From positions 1,736,001-1,800,000 of the forward strand of contig OX621168.1 in the NCBI GenBank assembly GCA_951640195.1: 64,000 bases of DNA, read 5' to 3'. The DNA comes from Porpolomopsis calyptriformis (taxonomy: Eukaryota > Basidiomycota > Agaricomycetes > Agaricales > Hygrophoraceae). Numbering within the stretch: the stretch's first letter is position 1; the number at the start of each line of letters is the position of its first letter. The translations under genes and the position numbers were made by a program. The notes under the pieces are model-generated. The model was not told the origin of the DNA and did not search any database. It saw only the letters and a list, made by a program, of their open reading frames with translations. Shown piece after piece: positions 11,289-21,246 of this stretch.

Positions 11289-11607
11289 GATGATAATTGC
11301 CATTTATAGAAACTGTAGCTAACAAGTAATTCTCATAATAATTTCCCTTCAATCCGGAATCTTGAGCTGTGAACATCAAAGAACGTATGAAATTTACCCA
11401 CCTCTTGATGCAATCTGTCTTGCGAAAGTTGGCTTACATTGACCGACCTTCCTGTTCTTGGCAGTGCACGGAAGCACCCATTCTTGCCTTGACCTCACCT
11501 CGGCCTTTTCCTCCAGGAATTACACGGACCCCCTCGCGCCCCTCTTCCCCCACCGCCCCGCCTGGCGTGCCATTAGCAGGCAGGGCTCCGAAGAGCCGGC
11601 AATAACG

Positions 11608-13186
11608 TCAAATATCATCATCATCCGAGAAGAACTCGTCTTCATCTTCATCCATGGACGCCAGATTCGTCAAATCAACCTTGTATCTCAGCAGTCCGCC
11701 TATCCCCCCGAACCCCTTCACGAACTGAGCCCCTTCCTGGGATCGGTTGGTGACAAACTCGAGTGTCGCTCCAAACTCTTTGTATTTCTCCGCAAACCAT
11801 TCCAACAATGCCTGTGATTCCTCCACTTGCTCCATTTCAATCCCAGTGGACTTGTCTATGAATTTCTCGCGGTCCCTTTCTTGCTCCTTGTTGCTGTAAA
11901 TCACGATCTCCTCTGTGGGTGAGAACACGTCAGTAGAGTCCCAACACCTTTTAAAGGACTTGCCTCCTGCAGCGTTGCGAAGAACATATCGTGTGATATC
12001 CAAGTTTTCCCATACGATCAGAGTCTCGACGGCACCGAGGTCTAACGCCTTGAGGGTGTCATCAATCCCAAAGCAGTATTTGCCAGTGTCTTGGCTGATC
12101 TCATCAAAGTATCTCTGGATCAGTTTCTTCTCCTGAACAAATTTCACATTGGCAAGAGATTCAGAGGCCAACTCGATAGCCTGGGAAGAATATAAGTAGA
12201 TGAACCTCGACGTGAAAACCTGCATACCTGATTAAACCCGTTTTCGCCTCCATAGCTGACGTCAACAATTTTGATGATCTTGGCCGTCAACCTCGAATCA
12301 AACATGTCGCTCTGGCTTAGTTCAGTTTTGAAATCGGCACTGCCAGCCAGAACTAATCCGGTCACGTTGACCTTGTCGTTGGTGATAAAATGTTGGACGG
12401 CCAGTTCGGCCACTTTGCGAACATAATTGTGGCGCTTCTCGTCGCGGAGGCGAGAGAAACGAAGAGCGGACTGTCCTCCCCGGCCGTGTTTCTTAGGGAG
12501 GTCGACGGTGAACTTGTGGATGACTTCGCGAGTGTTCCCTGCCAGAGTACCGAAGAGGGTACCATTACCGTCCATGACGATGAATCCAAACCGCGAGTCT
12601 GATTCGAGCAACTCGGATAGAGCTTCAGTGTGGAATTTGTTGTCACAAAGGTAGAGTGACCTGGGTAGGCAGAGTGAGCAAAGGCTCGTGATCGTAAACA
12701 GAGTACGTACGTGTTAATGGGCTTGTGGGGTTCAAAATCAAAAGAAACTTTTTTCTCTTTTCCTTCATCGGTCAAGATAGTTCCGACGAATAAAACCAGA
12801 CCGTTGGGCGGAACACGATTGTATAACTTTAAGCGTTGTTGGGTACTGGTGATAGCTGCCAATACCGACAAGCGATTCACGCGGGATTTTATGTTGGATG
12901 CCGTGCCATATTCTTGAGTTAACATGGCGGACGCCCGGGAGACTTGGTCCTGAGAGACAAGTCAATGAATATAAGAGATCAAAGTAGATCTGGCGATCTG
13001 AGCCAACCTTTGGAGGTATGATGAGGCTGATCATGGAAGTACCAGCCCTGGAAGAAACGATGGATGTGAGTTTGCTATGGATCTGTCGTCAGAACAGGTT
13101 ATCTACCCTCGAGCAGAGTCAAGGCTCTTGATGAGCTTCTTGACCTTCCACATCTGAATGTTCTGCTCCGCTATGTCCTGACTCAT
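11608..13186 (-). CDS. SUP45: Eukaryotic peptide chain release factor 1
   Basis: Exons 13186-13107, 13047-13008, 12949-12711, 12660-12228 and 12180-11608 give 454 residues. It recognises all three stop codons in the ribosomal A site and triggers peptide release. The NIKS codon-recognition motif is at about residues 59-62 (GTASNIKS), the YxCxxxF motif spans the exon 3/4 join (YLCDNKF, near 122-128), and the catalytic GGQ lies at about 178-180 ([12 protein letters not shown]). The middle and C-terminal eRF3-binding domain and the acidic tail ([14 protein letters not shown]) are complete. Introns are 47-59 nt, all GT-AG. The start lies about 180 bp from that of POP7 on the other strand, so a shared bidirectional promoter is likely. 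Confidence 0.95.
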
Positions 13187-13362
13187 CCTTGAAGACGGTG
13201 TGTTTGTACTCCTAGGAACAGTGCGATCGCGCTGATCGAGTGGGGGGAGAAGAGCAGCTCTTGTCGAAGCCGGAACAGATAACGCTTGTGCTGAGACAGC
13301 AAAAAAAAAATTCGGGTTTTATATTGGCTATTTAGGGCCGGTTTATCTTGACTTGAACAGTC

Positions 13363-14198
13363 ATGACTCGCAAACGAAAGCAACCAAGCACAGACGGCGA
13401 CCAGCAAAAACGAGTCAAATTAACGGCTCAGGGGCCATCGAACAATGTAATCCAACACTCGGAGCCCGTGTCCAATCAAAATGGTGCCCCTGGAATGGCT
13501 ACTGAGCCCAATGCACGCGACCGAGCTCAGGACGCATCGTCGTCAGAAACTCGCCGTCAGATCCACAAACTCAAACCACCGAGGCCGTTTCCGACCGTAC
13601 CAACTTCCGTCTCCGCCACTGGACCGCGTTCAGCGCACAAGGAAGGGAAAAACTACATTTGCGTCACGCGTAAGACGGCTCTAGGCGCGTACATGCGAAG
13701 ATGCAAAGATCTCATCATCAAGGACGGGTGCGCTTTTCCTCCTCTCCGATTCACAGTGCACGTGTCTGAAATCACACAAGATACAAATCTCTGCACCTGA
13801 GCGCGATGGGAGCCGCTATCCCCCATCTCGCCCAACTTTACGTCGCCCTTCCGGCCATCCTTCCTTTCCCTTCTCAAGACATCCACACGGAAGTATTCAC
13901 GGGCACCATCGACGTGCGGGACGAAGTTATCCCAGAAGACGAAGAGGAGGACATCAGTTATCAGACGCGCGCAAAGTCGGCTCTCCGCGTCGCGATCAGA
14001 ATCGGGGATGGAGCCTCTTTTGAGGAAGATCGCGGCTTGGGTCGGGCAGATGAGGAACCAGGCGGTCCCAGTAAGAAGCCCAAGAAAATGGCGAAGAAGC
14101 GGCGTAAGACGAGTCACAACGGAGAGGAGGCACAGGAACAACCTACACAACTTATTCTCCAGGAACCAGAGCAGCCCGACCCTGACAGTTTGTCGTAG
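13363..14198 (+). CDS. POP7: RNase P/MRP subunit Pop7 (Rpp20, Alba family)
   Basis: Exons 13363-13727 and 13781-14198 are joined by a 53-nt intron, giving 260 residues. The join restores the Alba-type core: YICVTRKTALGAYMRRCKDL, then KDGYKSLHLSAMGAAIPHL, and the ending ISYQTRAKSALRVAIRIG. Pop7/Rpp20 binds Pop6/Rpp25 and the P3 domain of RNase P and RNase MRP RNAs, acting in tRNA and rRNA processing. The protein is longer than yeast Pop7 because of a disordered basic N-terminus (MTRKRKQPS...) and a lysine/glutamate-rich tail (KKPKKMAKKRRK). It is head to head with eRF1. Confidence 0.85.
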
Positions 14199-14850
14199 CC
14201 GGGACCAATAGAATCTGAGTTGGTCGCTTGTCTATCGATTGTTCCGATTCGTTCACGGAGGGAATTCATCTAATGCTTGGTGCTCAGAATGCGAACTTTG
14301 ATTATAGTGAGTTGCAGCTGAGTTTGCTACCCTGAGTAACTCAGACGTGCGACCATATGCGAAAGCCGGGATTAGGTGACAGCTCCGGATGACCAAGGAC
14401 GGATCAAGGAAGCCGAAAGCTGATGAATCAGAATCGGGGACGAAGCGGGTACGACCCAGGTGAGTTGCTAACTCACTATCCATTCCTTGGCAATGTTTCA
14501 CTGTTGACGTTCTGCGTTCCGGGAACGTTGCAAGCCCACAGAATGGCTGTGCTCCCAACTTCACACTGAATTCATACCGATCCGCGAGCTGCGTATTGGA
14601 AATTGGCTACTCCGATGCCGAGTCTGGTACAACAAGACATCGTCGACCTTGTGGTGTACCCGAAATCGTAGAATTATAGGCACCGTACAATGTGTGTGCA
14701 ATATTCAATGAATATTGTACATTTAAATCTTTTTCTTTGGTTAGATGTGATCGAGTCTCAAAAAACCTTGAATCTTGACCATAAGAATGCAAATTGGTTT
14801 CTTGCCGTCACCCCTTGCCGTACCCGTTTTTAACATCCGGTGCCTTTGCA
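14199..14850. other. Intergenic region, one short palindrome
   Basis: About 650 bases. Apart from the perfect palindrome at 14699-14717, I see no coding signal with family likeness and no RNA gene. Confidence 0.5.
14699..14717. repeat. Short perfect inverted repeat
   Basis: CAATATTCA and TGAATATTG flank a single central base, giving nine-base arms in an AT-rich stretch. It could be chance, a protein-binding site or a small hairpin. Confidence 0.6.
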
Positions 14851-15101
14851 ATGGATAACAAGTTACTTACCAAGAAGTGTCCAACAATCCTTGATACCAA
14901 CCCAGAGCTTTTCACTCCACTACAAAACACAAGTGTACTTGTGTCTGATTTCCCTGCCGACGACCCCGGATTACGCCCAAATAGTACGGTAAGTATTTCG
15001 CCAGAAATGTATTTTATTACCAATATAATAAATACTCCCAGCCAGCATCTCCGTGTGATAACTTGATGAAGTTGGATCATAACCGCAATCCCCATCATTG
15101 A
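14851..15101 (+). CDS. Possible small hypothetical protein
   Basis: An ATG frame with one plausible GT-AG intron (14989-15041) would encode about 65 residues starting MDNKLLTKKCPTILD and ending in KLDHNRNPHH. The splice signals (ACG|GTAAGT and CCCAG) are good, but the protein resembles nothing I know, has no obvious domain and no upstream promoter signal. It may be spurious. Confidence 0.2.
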
Positions 15102-15378
15102 AACCGTTTAGGCCTGAATGGGCCGAACTACTCTTCCACTATAAAACCCTGCCATTCAAAGCATCCTGGTCTTGTTGCAGGCGATGCACAAACACAGTGC
15201 GAATAGTCCACCTTCCCAAAAGCCTCTCCCTCTCCTCCCCACAGAGTCTTCCCCCGCAAACAAAACAGCTATGGAGTTCGTCTGTCGCGATTAATATTGA
15301 CTGTCTCAGTTCTCTTATAATTTGACATCTTTAGGCCGCCAGTGAGCTCAATTCCTTGTCTATTTTTATGGCGCTTAT

Positions 15379-15753
15379 TTGCTTCGACATCAGCCTCGCG
15401 CTATCCACATACAGGGATGCGATATTACCCAAGTGGGCGGTGATTCCGTGGAATTAAGTAAGTTGATTGATAATTCTCAGGAAACAGCATCACAACAACA
15501 GCCTCTAGATAAACAAACGAACGCGGCGGTCCAAATGGTAGAAAATGTAAAGAAAATGTTGCCGGAAAGACCAGAAACCTCCGGGAACATAATCAGTGAC
15601 TTATTCGGTGACGCCCAGGTAGACTTGCACAATACCAAGATCCATAAGATCGCCGGCTCTGAATACACTGTCGGACATCGTGAGCATGATCTTACTCCCA
15701 AGAGTAATATTGTGATAACAGTTCCTATCAGCCTCACCTCCATCCCCCATTAG
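15379..15753 (+). CDS. Orphan reading frame with NLR-leader-like motifs
   Basis: A 124-codon open frame without an ATG at its start (first codon TTG), so if real it must be an internal or terminal exon; a possible acceptor (CATACAG) lies near 15413. The frame contains two patches, DITQVGGDSVEL and TKIHKIAGSEYTVG, that resemble the leader motifs of the NLR-like genes in this window (IAGNQYN, FIGHDQFN, LAGRDQITY). A TATAAAA sequence lies upstream near 15140. It could be a small adaptor gene, a decayed NLR first exon or chance. No known domain is present. Confidence 0.25.
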   Translation: MLRHQPRAIHIQGCDITQVGGDSVELSKLIDNSQETASQQQPLDKQTNAAVQMVENVKKMLPERPETSGNIISDLFGDAQVDLHNTKIHKIAGSEYTVGHREHDLTPKSNIVITVPISLTSIPH

Positions 15754-16101
15754 GGCAACAGTAGATGTACCCCTGCCGCAGTATGGCTGTCGGATGGTTA
15801 ATACAACCGTGAAACATGTCAGAGGCCATAGGATTCGTGTATTTGTGGAGAAAGACTGATCATGTTGTCGAGGGCTTTTTCTTGATTTAAATTTATTATT
15901 ATTAATAATAAACACATTATAATATAACTTTCTTCGAAACTCGTGTTCTTCGCTGGAGAAGATTTTTGCAATTCGGTAGAAAAATGAGGAAAGTGGATGC
16001 TTGCATTTTGCACTAATACCCGGTCTTCAATCCAAGTCAGGGTATAATATACGAACTAGTAGTTACAACACAATACACTTCCTTCCATAGACGACAGTTG
16101 G
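15754..16101. other. AT-rich intergenic region
   Basis: About 350 bases. It includes an AT-only palindrome near 15892-15912 (TTTATTATT, spacer, AATAATAAA). Nothing else was recognised. Confidence 0.5.
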
Positions 16102-17206
16102 TCATTCATCTAAAGCGCGGAGAAGATCACTGCCCATATCGCTAACGTTGGTATACCAGTACCCCGGAGTCGTCTGGTAGATTGGGCGTTATTTTCGCGC
16201 TCTCGATAAATAGAAAACATCAGACCCACCTGCAAATATGCCACGCCATCCTGAATAACTATCTCACTATAACTACCTCTCTCCAATTCATCGACGATCC
16301 GCAACTTGAACGTTTTCTTGTGAACGGACTCGGCCAGCCCCTCCTGCATCAAACTGTCCCCTTTAAACTTGTGTCTCTCCATCTGGTACTTGAGACCTTT
16401 GTAATATTCCAAAGCGACCGTACCAAACTGCGACTCTTGATATTGCGAAAATCCGGATTGCGATTTCATCTTCTGGTAGCACTCGAGGAAGTTGGGATCG
16501 ATCACCAGCTCGTCGAGGGAGATCCCGGACTCTTCCGAGATGGCTTTCTTTACGGTGGGTATGCCCTTTTCAAACTCGTTCTTGATCGAATTCCGCACGA
16601 AGAGGGGGAAGTCGCTGTCGGGGCGGGGCGCGCTATTGATCGCGGCGGGTATTTGATAGGCCGTGTCCTTCATGTTCGTGCCCAGGTAGCTCTCTCCGAA
16701 GAGGATGCGGTACACGCCGTCCTTGACGTCGCCCCCGACGTAACTGTGCTGGCCGGTCTCGTCGACGTCTATGGTGATCTCGGAGGCGGTGACGACCTCG
16801 TTGAAGCACTCCTTTCCGTCATCCGGGTACTTTTTTAACAAATCCCCGAGTCCTGAGACGAAACTTTCAAGATAGCTTGAATGTTGCACAGGTTCAGTAA
16901 TTGAAGGCAAGAGAAAGGATGTCAACCTACCCGGCTAGAACCTTGCCAGTTTGCTCTTTGGCATAACCATCCTGTGCGTATGGGTATATTGCGTTCGGGT
17001 TGATCTTGATAGTATATGGCCTTCCTAGGAGATCGCCGATCTTTTTCTCCAGAGATTCCTTCTTCGACTCGTAGTTGTCGCGAACTGAGGAAATATTGTG
17101 GATTGAGTTAGTAACTTGGTTTAGGTATGTCCTGTGACGATAACTTACGGTCTCTGCGAACAGTCAGAGGCAGTTTTTCAGCGGGGGGTTTCGGTGTAAA
17201 ATCCAT
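16102..17206 (-). CDS. Conserved-looking protein of unknown function
   Basis: Exons 17206-17149, 17084-16931, 16875-16230 and 16173-16102 give 309 residues; all joins keep phase with GT-AG introns of 55-64 nt. The protein is soluble and mixed-charge, without a signal peptide or membrane span. Recognisable stretches are the basic N-terminal region DNYESKKESLEKKIGDLLG, the middle TIDVDETGQHSYVGGDVKDG, and the end TTPGYWYTNVSDMGSDLLRA. I do not recognise a domain. The clean intron-exon structure and continuous composition argue it is a real gene. A MITE-like inverted-repeat element begins 30 bp upstream of its start codon. Confidence 0.65.
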
Positions 17207-17235
17207 ACGTTGAGGTTGCTGATGTAGATGGTCTT

Positions 17236-17377
17236 AGGTGGTAACAGGCCCTACCCTAATAGTGGGCATGTTGATGATCAATGGCCATGGATATACATCA
17301 ATTGCCAGCAAGAACTAGTGAAATATGAAGTACTTGAGAGTGTAAAATGCCCACTAGTAGGGTAGGGCCCATTACCT
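17236..17377. mobile_element. MITE-like element with ~30-bp terminal inverted repeats
   Basis: The left arm (17236-17269) and the right arm (17347-17377) are inverted copies. The 23-base cores at 17247-17269 and 17347-17369 (GGCCCTACCCTA-TAGTGGGC type) differ at one position, with further matching at the outer AGGT/ACCT ends. Total length is 142 bp with a 77-bp non-coding centre. No clear target-site duplication is visible. It lies between two divergently placed genes, just upstream of the unknown protein ending at 16102. Confidence 0.65.
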
Positions 17378-17650
17378 GAAGTATATCCGCTCTGACCATC
17401 AAGTTATGATTAGTATTTCACACGCAGAATCTTGTGGTGGGACACTTTAAATGGGCGGTCTTGTGATGCCATCTGGCAAACCTGTCCTGACGCTGTCTTA
17501 AAGTCAAGCGATGATGGCAACCAGCCAAGTCCTTGCAGCAACGGGCCGTGAAAAAACATAGGGGTAAGATTGCCAAATTTGTCGATGCTGTACAAAGTCA
17601 AACGAGTGTATCGATATTCTGAAAGGACTTTCGCAAAAAACCACCACCAG

Positions 17651-19042
17651 TCACATCGTCCTGTTGCTAAAATCAGAGCTGAATCCCACCCAACTCGAGT
17701 TGTCAGTTAACGCAGACGGAGTGCCAATCAAGTCAGAAGACAAACTGCCGGAATCCCAGCTAAAATCAGAGCAGGAATCCACGTCCCAGTCTGAATGCGA
17801 ATCAGGAGCCAGTACGTCTCCCTCGCAAGTCGTGGTAGAAGCGGCATCGAGAAATGACGAGGAAAAGTCGAGGGTAGGTATGAAAAACGATTGCGCAGGG
17901 TCCATGCTTTCCATCGCCAGCTCACCCTCTCCGACGTCTGCCTCGCTGCTTGTTTCTGAAAAGATCGAAGAGGCTATCGACGACTCGTCATCCGTATCAT
18001 CCTTCCCGTTCTTTCTTTCTTCTATCACACACCATCCCGTTCCGCTTTCCCCGATGACACTCTTCACCTCTGCCTTTGTCCATCCTATAAACTTGATCTC
18101 GAGGAACGTGCAAGCTTCGTCACCATAGCTAATGGCGGGCGCGATAGCATACGGATTAGAGATCGCACCTCGATCCCACACTTTGCCTTCGTCCAGGCGA
18201 TTGAATAGGGAAGAAACGAGGGAACGATGGTGAGTGTATGAGTGATGCAGTGATAACAAGGCGAGGCGAGGGAGAATGGATGGGTGAGCCGAAGGCATTG
18301 GTTGCAAAGGCACACGAGAGGTCGGAGTGGGTGCAAGTGGAACGAAAAGAGATGTCGTCACTTCCGGAACCGGCTCTCCTCGGAAGTAGCGGCCCATTTC
18401 CGTTTGGTAGCTCGCTTCCTCGGTGGGATGGATGTCTTTTTTTACAACGGTAGACTCAAGACGATCTTTCGTCATCTCTTTGCTGCCCGTTTTCTTTGCC
18501 GAGGGTTTCGTCGGTTTCTGGATCATTCTCTTCTTTTCTTCGCGCATCTTGAGTTCCCAATCAGCTTCCCAGAACGCGCGACCCGTAATGGGAATATTTT
18601 CCGCCAGATTTTGGAATATGGGACGGGCGGAGGAAAAGTTTCTAGCGGTGTTCAGGCCGACCTGGGTGGTAAAACGAGGAACCGGCGGTACTCGTGGAAG
18701 GTTGGGCGCCTTCAACGGGCGCGAAATGGCAATGCGGACGGGGAGGGACAGATTGTTCTGAATGGGACCGCGGCATCTAGCCGCGGCATGCAAAGACCGA
18801 GCGACAGGGGACGAAGACGAAGAACGTAGTGTTCCGGGTGTTGTGAGATGCTTGAAGAAGCCAGCAATGAGGGTGCGAGATTGATTGAAGATTTTTTGGG
18901 TAAACCCTGCGTTGGGAGTTCTGAGATACGAACCATTGTGGATAGATCGAGATGCATTCTGTAAATGGCCAGAGCCGAAGCCATGTGCTGTTTGCTTTAT
19001 GAATGGGGCAGCATGCCGCACCCCATAAGATGCTAGCTGCAT
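17651..19042 (-). CDS. Unknown protein with probable mitochondrial presequence
   Basis: A single uninterrupted frame from the ATG at 19042 encodes 463 residues. The first ~170 residues are rich in Arg, Ser and Ala with few acids (MQLASYGVRHAAPFIKQ and later VARSLHAAARCRG), as in mitochondrial targeting regions. A conserved-looking block ARNFSSARPIFQNLAENIP followed by GRAFWEADWELKMREEKK comes next, then a basic linker, a hydrophobic patch (LPRLALLSLHHSY) and an acidic serine-rich C-terminus (DDTDDESSIASSIFSETSS). No enzyme motif was found. The function is unknown; the location is inferred only from composition. Confidence 0.6.
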   Translation of the reverse strand: MQLASYGVRHAAPFIKQTAHGFGSGHLQNASRSIHNGSYLRTPNAGFTQKIFNQSRTLIAGFFKHLTTPGTLRSSSSSPVARSLHAAARCRGPIQNNLSLPVRIAISRPLKAPNLPRVPPVPRFTTQVGLNTARNFSSARPIFQNLAENIPITGRAFWEADWELKMREEKKRMIQKPTKPSAKKTGSKEMTKDRLESTVVKKDIHPTEEASYQTEMGRYFRGEPVPEVTTSLFVPLAPTPTSRVPLQPMPSAHPSILPRLALLSLHHSYTHHRSLVSSLFNRLDEGKVWDRGAISNPYAIAPAISYGDEACTFLEIKFIGWTKAEVKSVIGESGTGWCVIEERKNGKDDTDDESSIASSIFSETSSEADVGEGELAMESMDPAQSFFIPTLDFSSSFLDAASTTTCEGDVLAPDSHSDWDVDSCSDFSWDSGSLSSDLIGTPSALTDNSSWVGFSSDFSNRTM

Positions 19043-19188
19043 CGTTCGCTGAAACGTTGCGGACGATGTCAAGGTCGAGGTTGAGGAATGCGTTCGGCAA
19101 ACGCTTTCGTCATATACACCGGGGGTGGCTGTGCTACGGCAACGCGGACTTTTAATTCAAAAGACCGACATCACGTGCTCTAACCAAG

Positions 19189-20363
19189 ATGCCCAAAACC
19201 TCTTTGCCGCCACTCCCGCTATCTGCCATTTTTGCAATAGCAAAGCCCTCTGGTCCGAGGTCCATGTCCATAATAAACGACCTCAAGAAACTCGTTTCCA
19301 ATTCCAGGTTATTTTCCGAACAAGGAAAAGGTAAAGGCGCTCGTGGAAATATAGGGAAGCGCGCACGGAACACCATCAAGATCGGCCAGGGGGGGACCTT
19401 GGACCCCCTCGCTGATGGTGTCCTTGGTGTGTTGTTCGACCCTTGAAGTAGCTTTTCTCGTATTTACGTCTGTCTCGCAATTTTACCAGTCGTTGGGATC
19501 GGCCGAGGCACCAAAAGGTTGAGTGAGTTTTTGGATTGTGTAAAGGTATATTGGTGTCTTCTGCGATTCGGCTGTGAACACGATTTAGTCGATGGTCTCT
19601 TTTTTTTGATTAGGAATATCAAACGACTTGTCTTCTGGGCTGCGAGACAGATTCCTATGACAGCGAGGGAGCTCGCGTCCGTTTGGCACCCTGGGGCCAT
19701 GTAACGCAAGAACTGGTCCAGAGTAAACTAGACGGTTTTAGAGGGGAAATTGACCAAGCACCTCCTATGTATGTTGTCCATCTTGCTTTCCAAGACACTG
19801 CCAACACCCCCTTTCAAACGCAAAGATTCTCTGCTCTCAAAATGGAGGGAAAACCACTCTACGAATACGCGCGGAATGGAATTCCTCTTCCTCACCCTAT
19901 AAACAAACGCAAAGTGACAGTCTACTCTCTCGAACTTGCCGAGTGGAAAGGTGACAGTCACCTCTTCCGATGGCCTGAGAAACAGGTTTCAGAAGAAGAG
20001 AGAACAGCGATGGAACAAATTTTCCCGGAAGTTGACGGTGTTTCATCAACTAGTGGCGATCCAGAGACGTTGACCCCACTGCATGTCCCTACGGCCTTCG
20101 TTCTGAAGATGAAGGTATCTGGTGGAACATATGTACGATCGATCGTTCACGACCTCGGGCGCGCATTAGGATCCGCTGGGCACGTCGTCACGCTCACACG
20201 TATTCGACAAGGCCGGTTTACGCTGAATCCAGAAGAAGATTCCGACAGGGGTTGTATCCCCTGGGAAGTATTCGTGAAGGCCTTGAAAGATGCCGGCCCT
20301 GTCGATGAAGATGGCTGGACAGAGTGGGAGAGAATAGTCATCGACAAGCTGGAAATTGTCTAA
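19189..20363 (+). CDS. PUS4: tRNA pseudouridine-55 synthase (TruB/Pus4 family)
   Basis: Exons 19189-19426, 19490-19545, 19614-19768 and 19826-20363 give 328 residues. The enzyme isomerises U55 in the T loop of tRNAs. The TruB hallmarks are the N-terminal AIAKPSGPRS, the catalytic aspartate in GQGGTLDPLADGVL (about residues 66-79), the QAPPIFSALKMEGKPLYEYA block, and the C-terminal GGTYVRSIVHDLGRALG. Introns are 57-68 nt, all GT-AG. Length agrees with fungal Pus4. Both nuclear and mitochondrial tRNAs are known substrates in yeast. Confidence 0.93.
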
Positions 20364-20441
20364 ACCAAACACGGTCACCCGCTGGGTTATTTCCTTACCA
20401 GGGGCTGCCTGACTATTTTATCTCGTCTACGACTGGCATCG

Positions 20442-20999
20442 ATGGTTCGACACGAACGGCGGATTGAGGCGCGATTATCGGAAAAAGTTGATTATACCCA
20501 AACATCAGGATCGGATTCATCTAGGACGCCCTCGTGTCCATCCCAAACGAATGATGGGCAGTTGATCTCATTATACATACCAGAAGGAACACCTTACAGC
20601 TTGTCGGTGAACAAAAATAATCGACGGACGCCGCGAGAAAAATCCCCCGTGAGCAAGATGCCACGCCTTCTTCCTCCTTTTCTTATCTTGAACAAACTAT
20701 TACAGGCTTCGACTGGCTATCCTTTTCAACTAGGGTTCTTCGCTAGGGTACGGACTTGTTTTCGCAAAGGATTGTTTCATCCCGGACGTATCATATTACC
20801 ATGCTACACACAATCGTTTCGGGAGTCAGAACTCGAGCTAAAGTCGGAAGTAAGAGTGGAACGGTATGGATGTTGCACGATTCGCTGGTGTTATAATCAG
20901 AATGGCTTAAACGAGTGCGTGCTAGTGGAGTTATGTTCCGTCGGGGAACAAGCAACCTGTCAATTTGTTTTGATCAATACCTTCATCTCCCCTGTCTGA
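20442..20999 (+). CDS. Hypothetical ORF, weakly supported
   Basis: A continuous ATG frame of 185 codons begins 78 bases after the PUS4 stop. The product (MVRHERRIEARLSEKVD...) is basic with a scattering of cysteines (CCTIRWCYNQ) and no recognised domain. It lies where the PUS4 3' untranslated region should be, so it may be a chance frame. Confidence 0.2.
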   Translation: MVRHERRIEARLSEKVDYTQTSGSDSSRTPSCPSQTNDGQLISLYIPEGTPYSLSVNKNNRRTPREKSPVSKMPRLLPPFLILNKLLQASTGYPFQLGFFARVRTCFRKGLFHPGRIILPCYTQSFRESELELKSEVRVERYGCCTIRWCYNQNGLNECVLVELCSVGEQATCQFVLINTFISPV

Positions 21000-21246
21000 C
21001 AGCCATGGAGGAAACAGGAAAAATATGTCAAGCATGCATTGCCAATGATTCACATAGATTGCAGGACTATAAACAAGCTACGTATAAAAGGGGGGTTCGA
21101 CTTTAACCGAGCAAACGATGGCCTCAAGAATGCTTCTTGTCCACAAATGAAAGCGGCGTTCAACTCCCGTCCTCCATGTCTGCTTCAACATCATTCCGAA
21201 CGACAACGGCCAGATGCCCTCTCCAAGCGGCATATGACAAGGGTGT

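Noticed and set aside
17247..17262. CCCTACCCTAA as an interstitial telomere repeat
   Set aside because: It is only two imperfect units and is better explained as part of the inverted terminal repeat of the MITE-like element.
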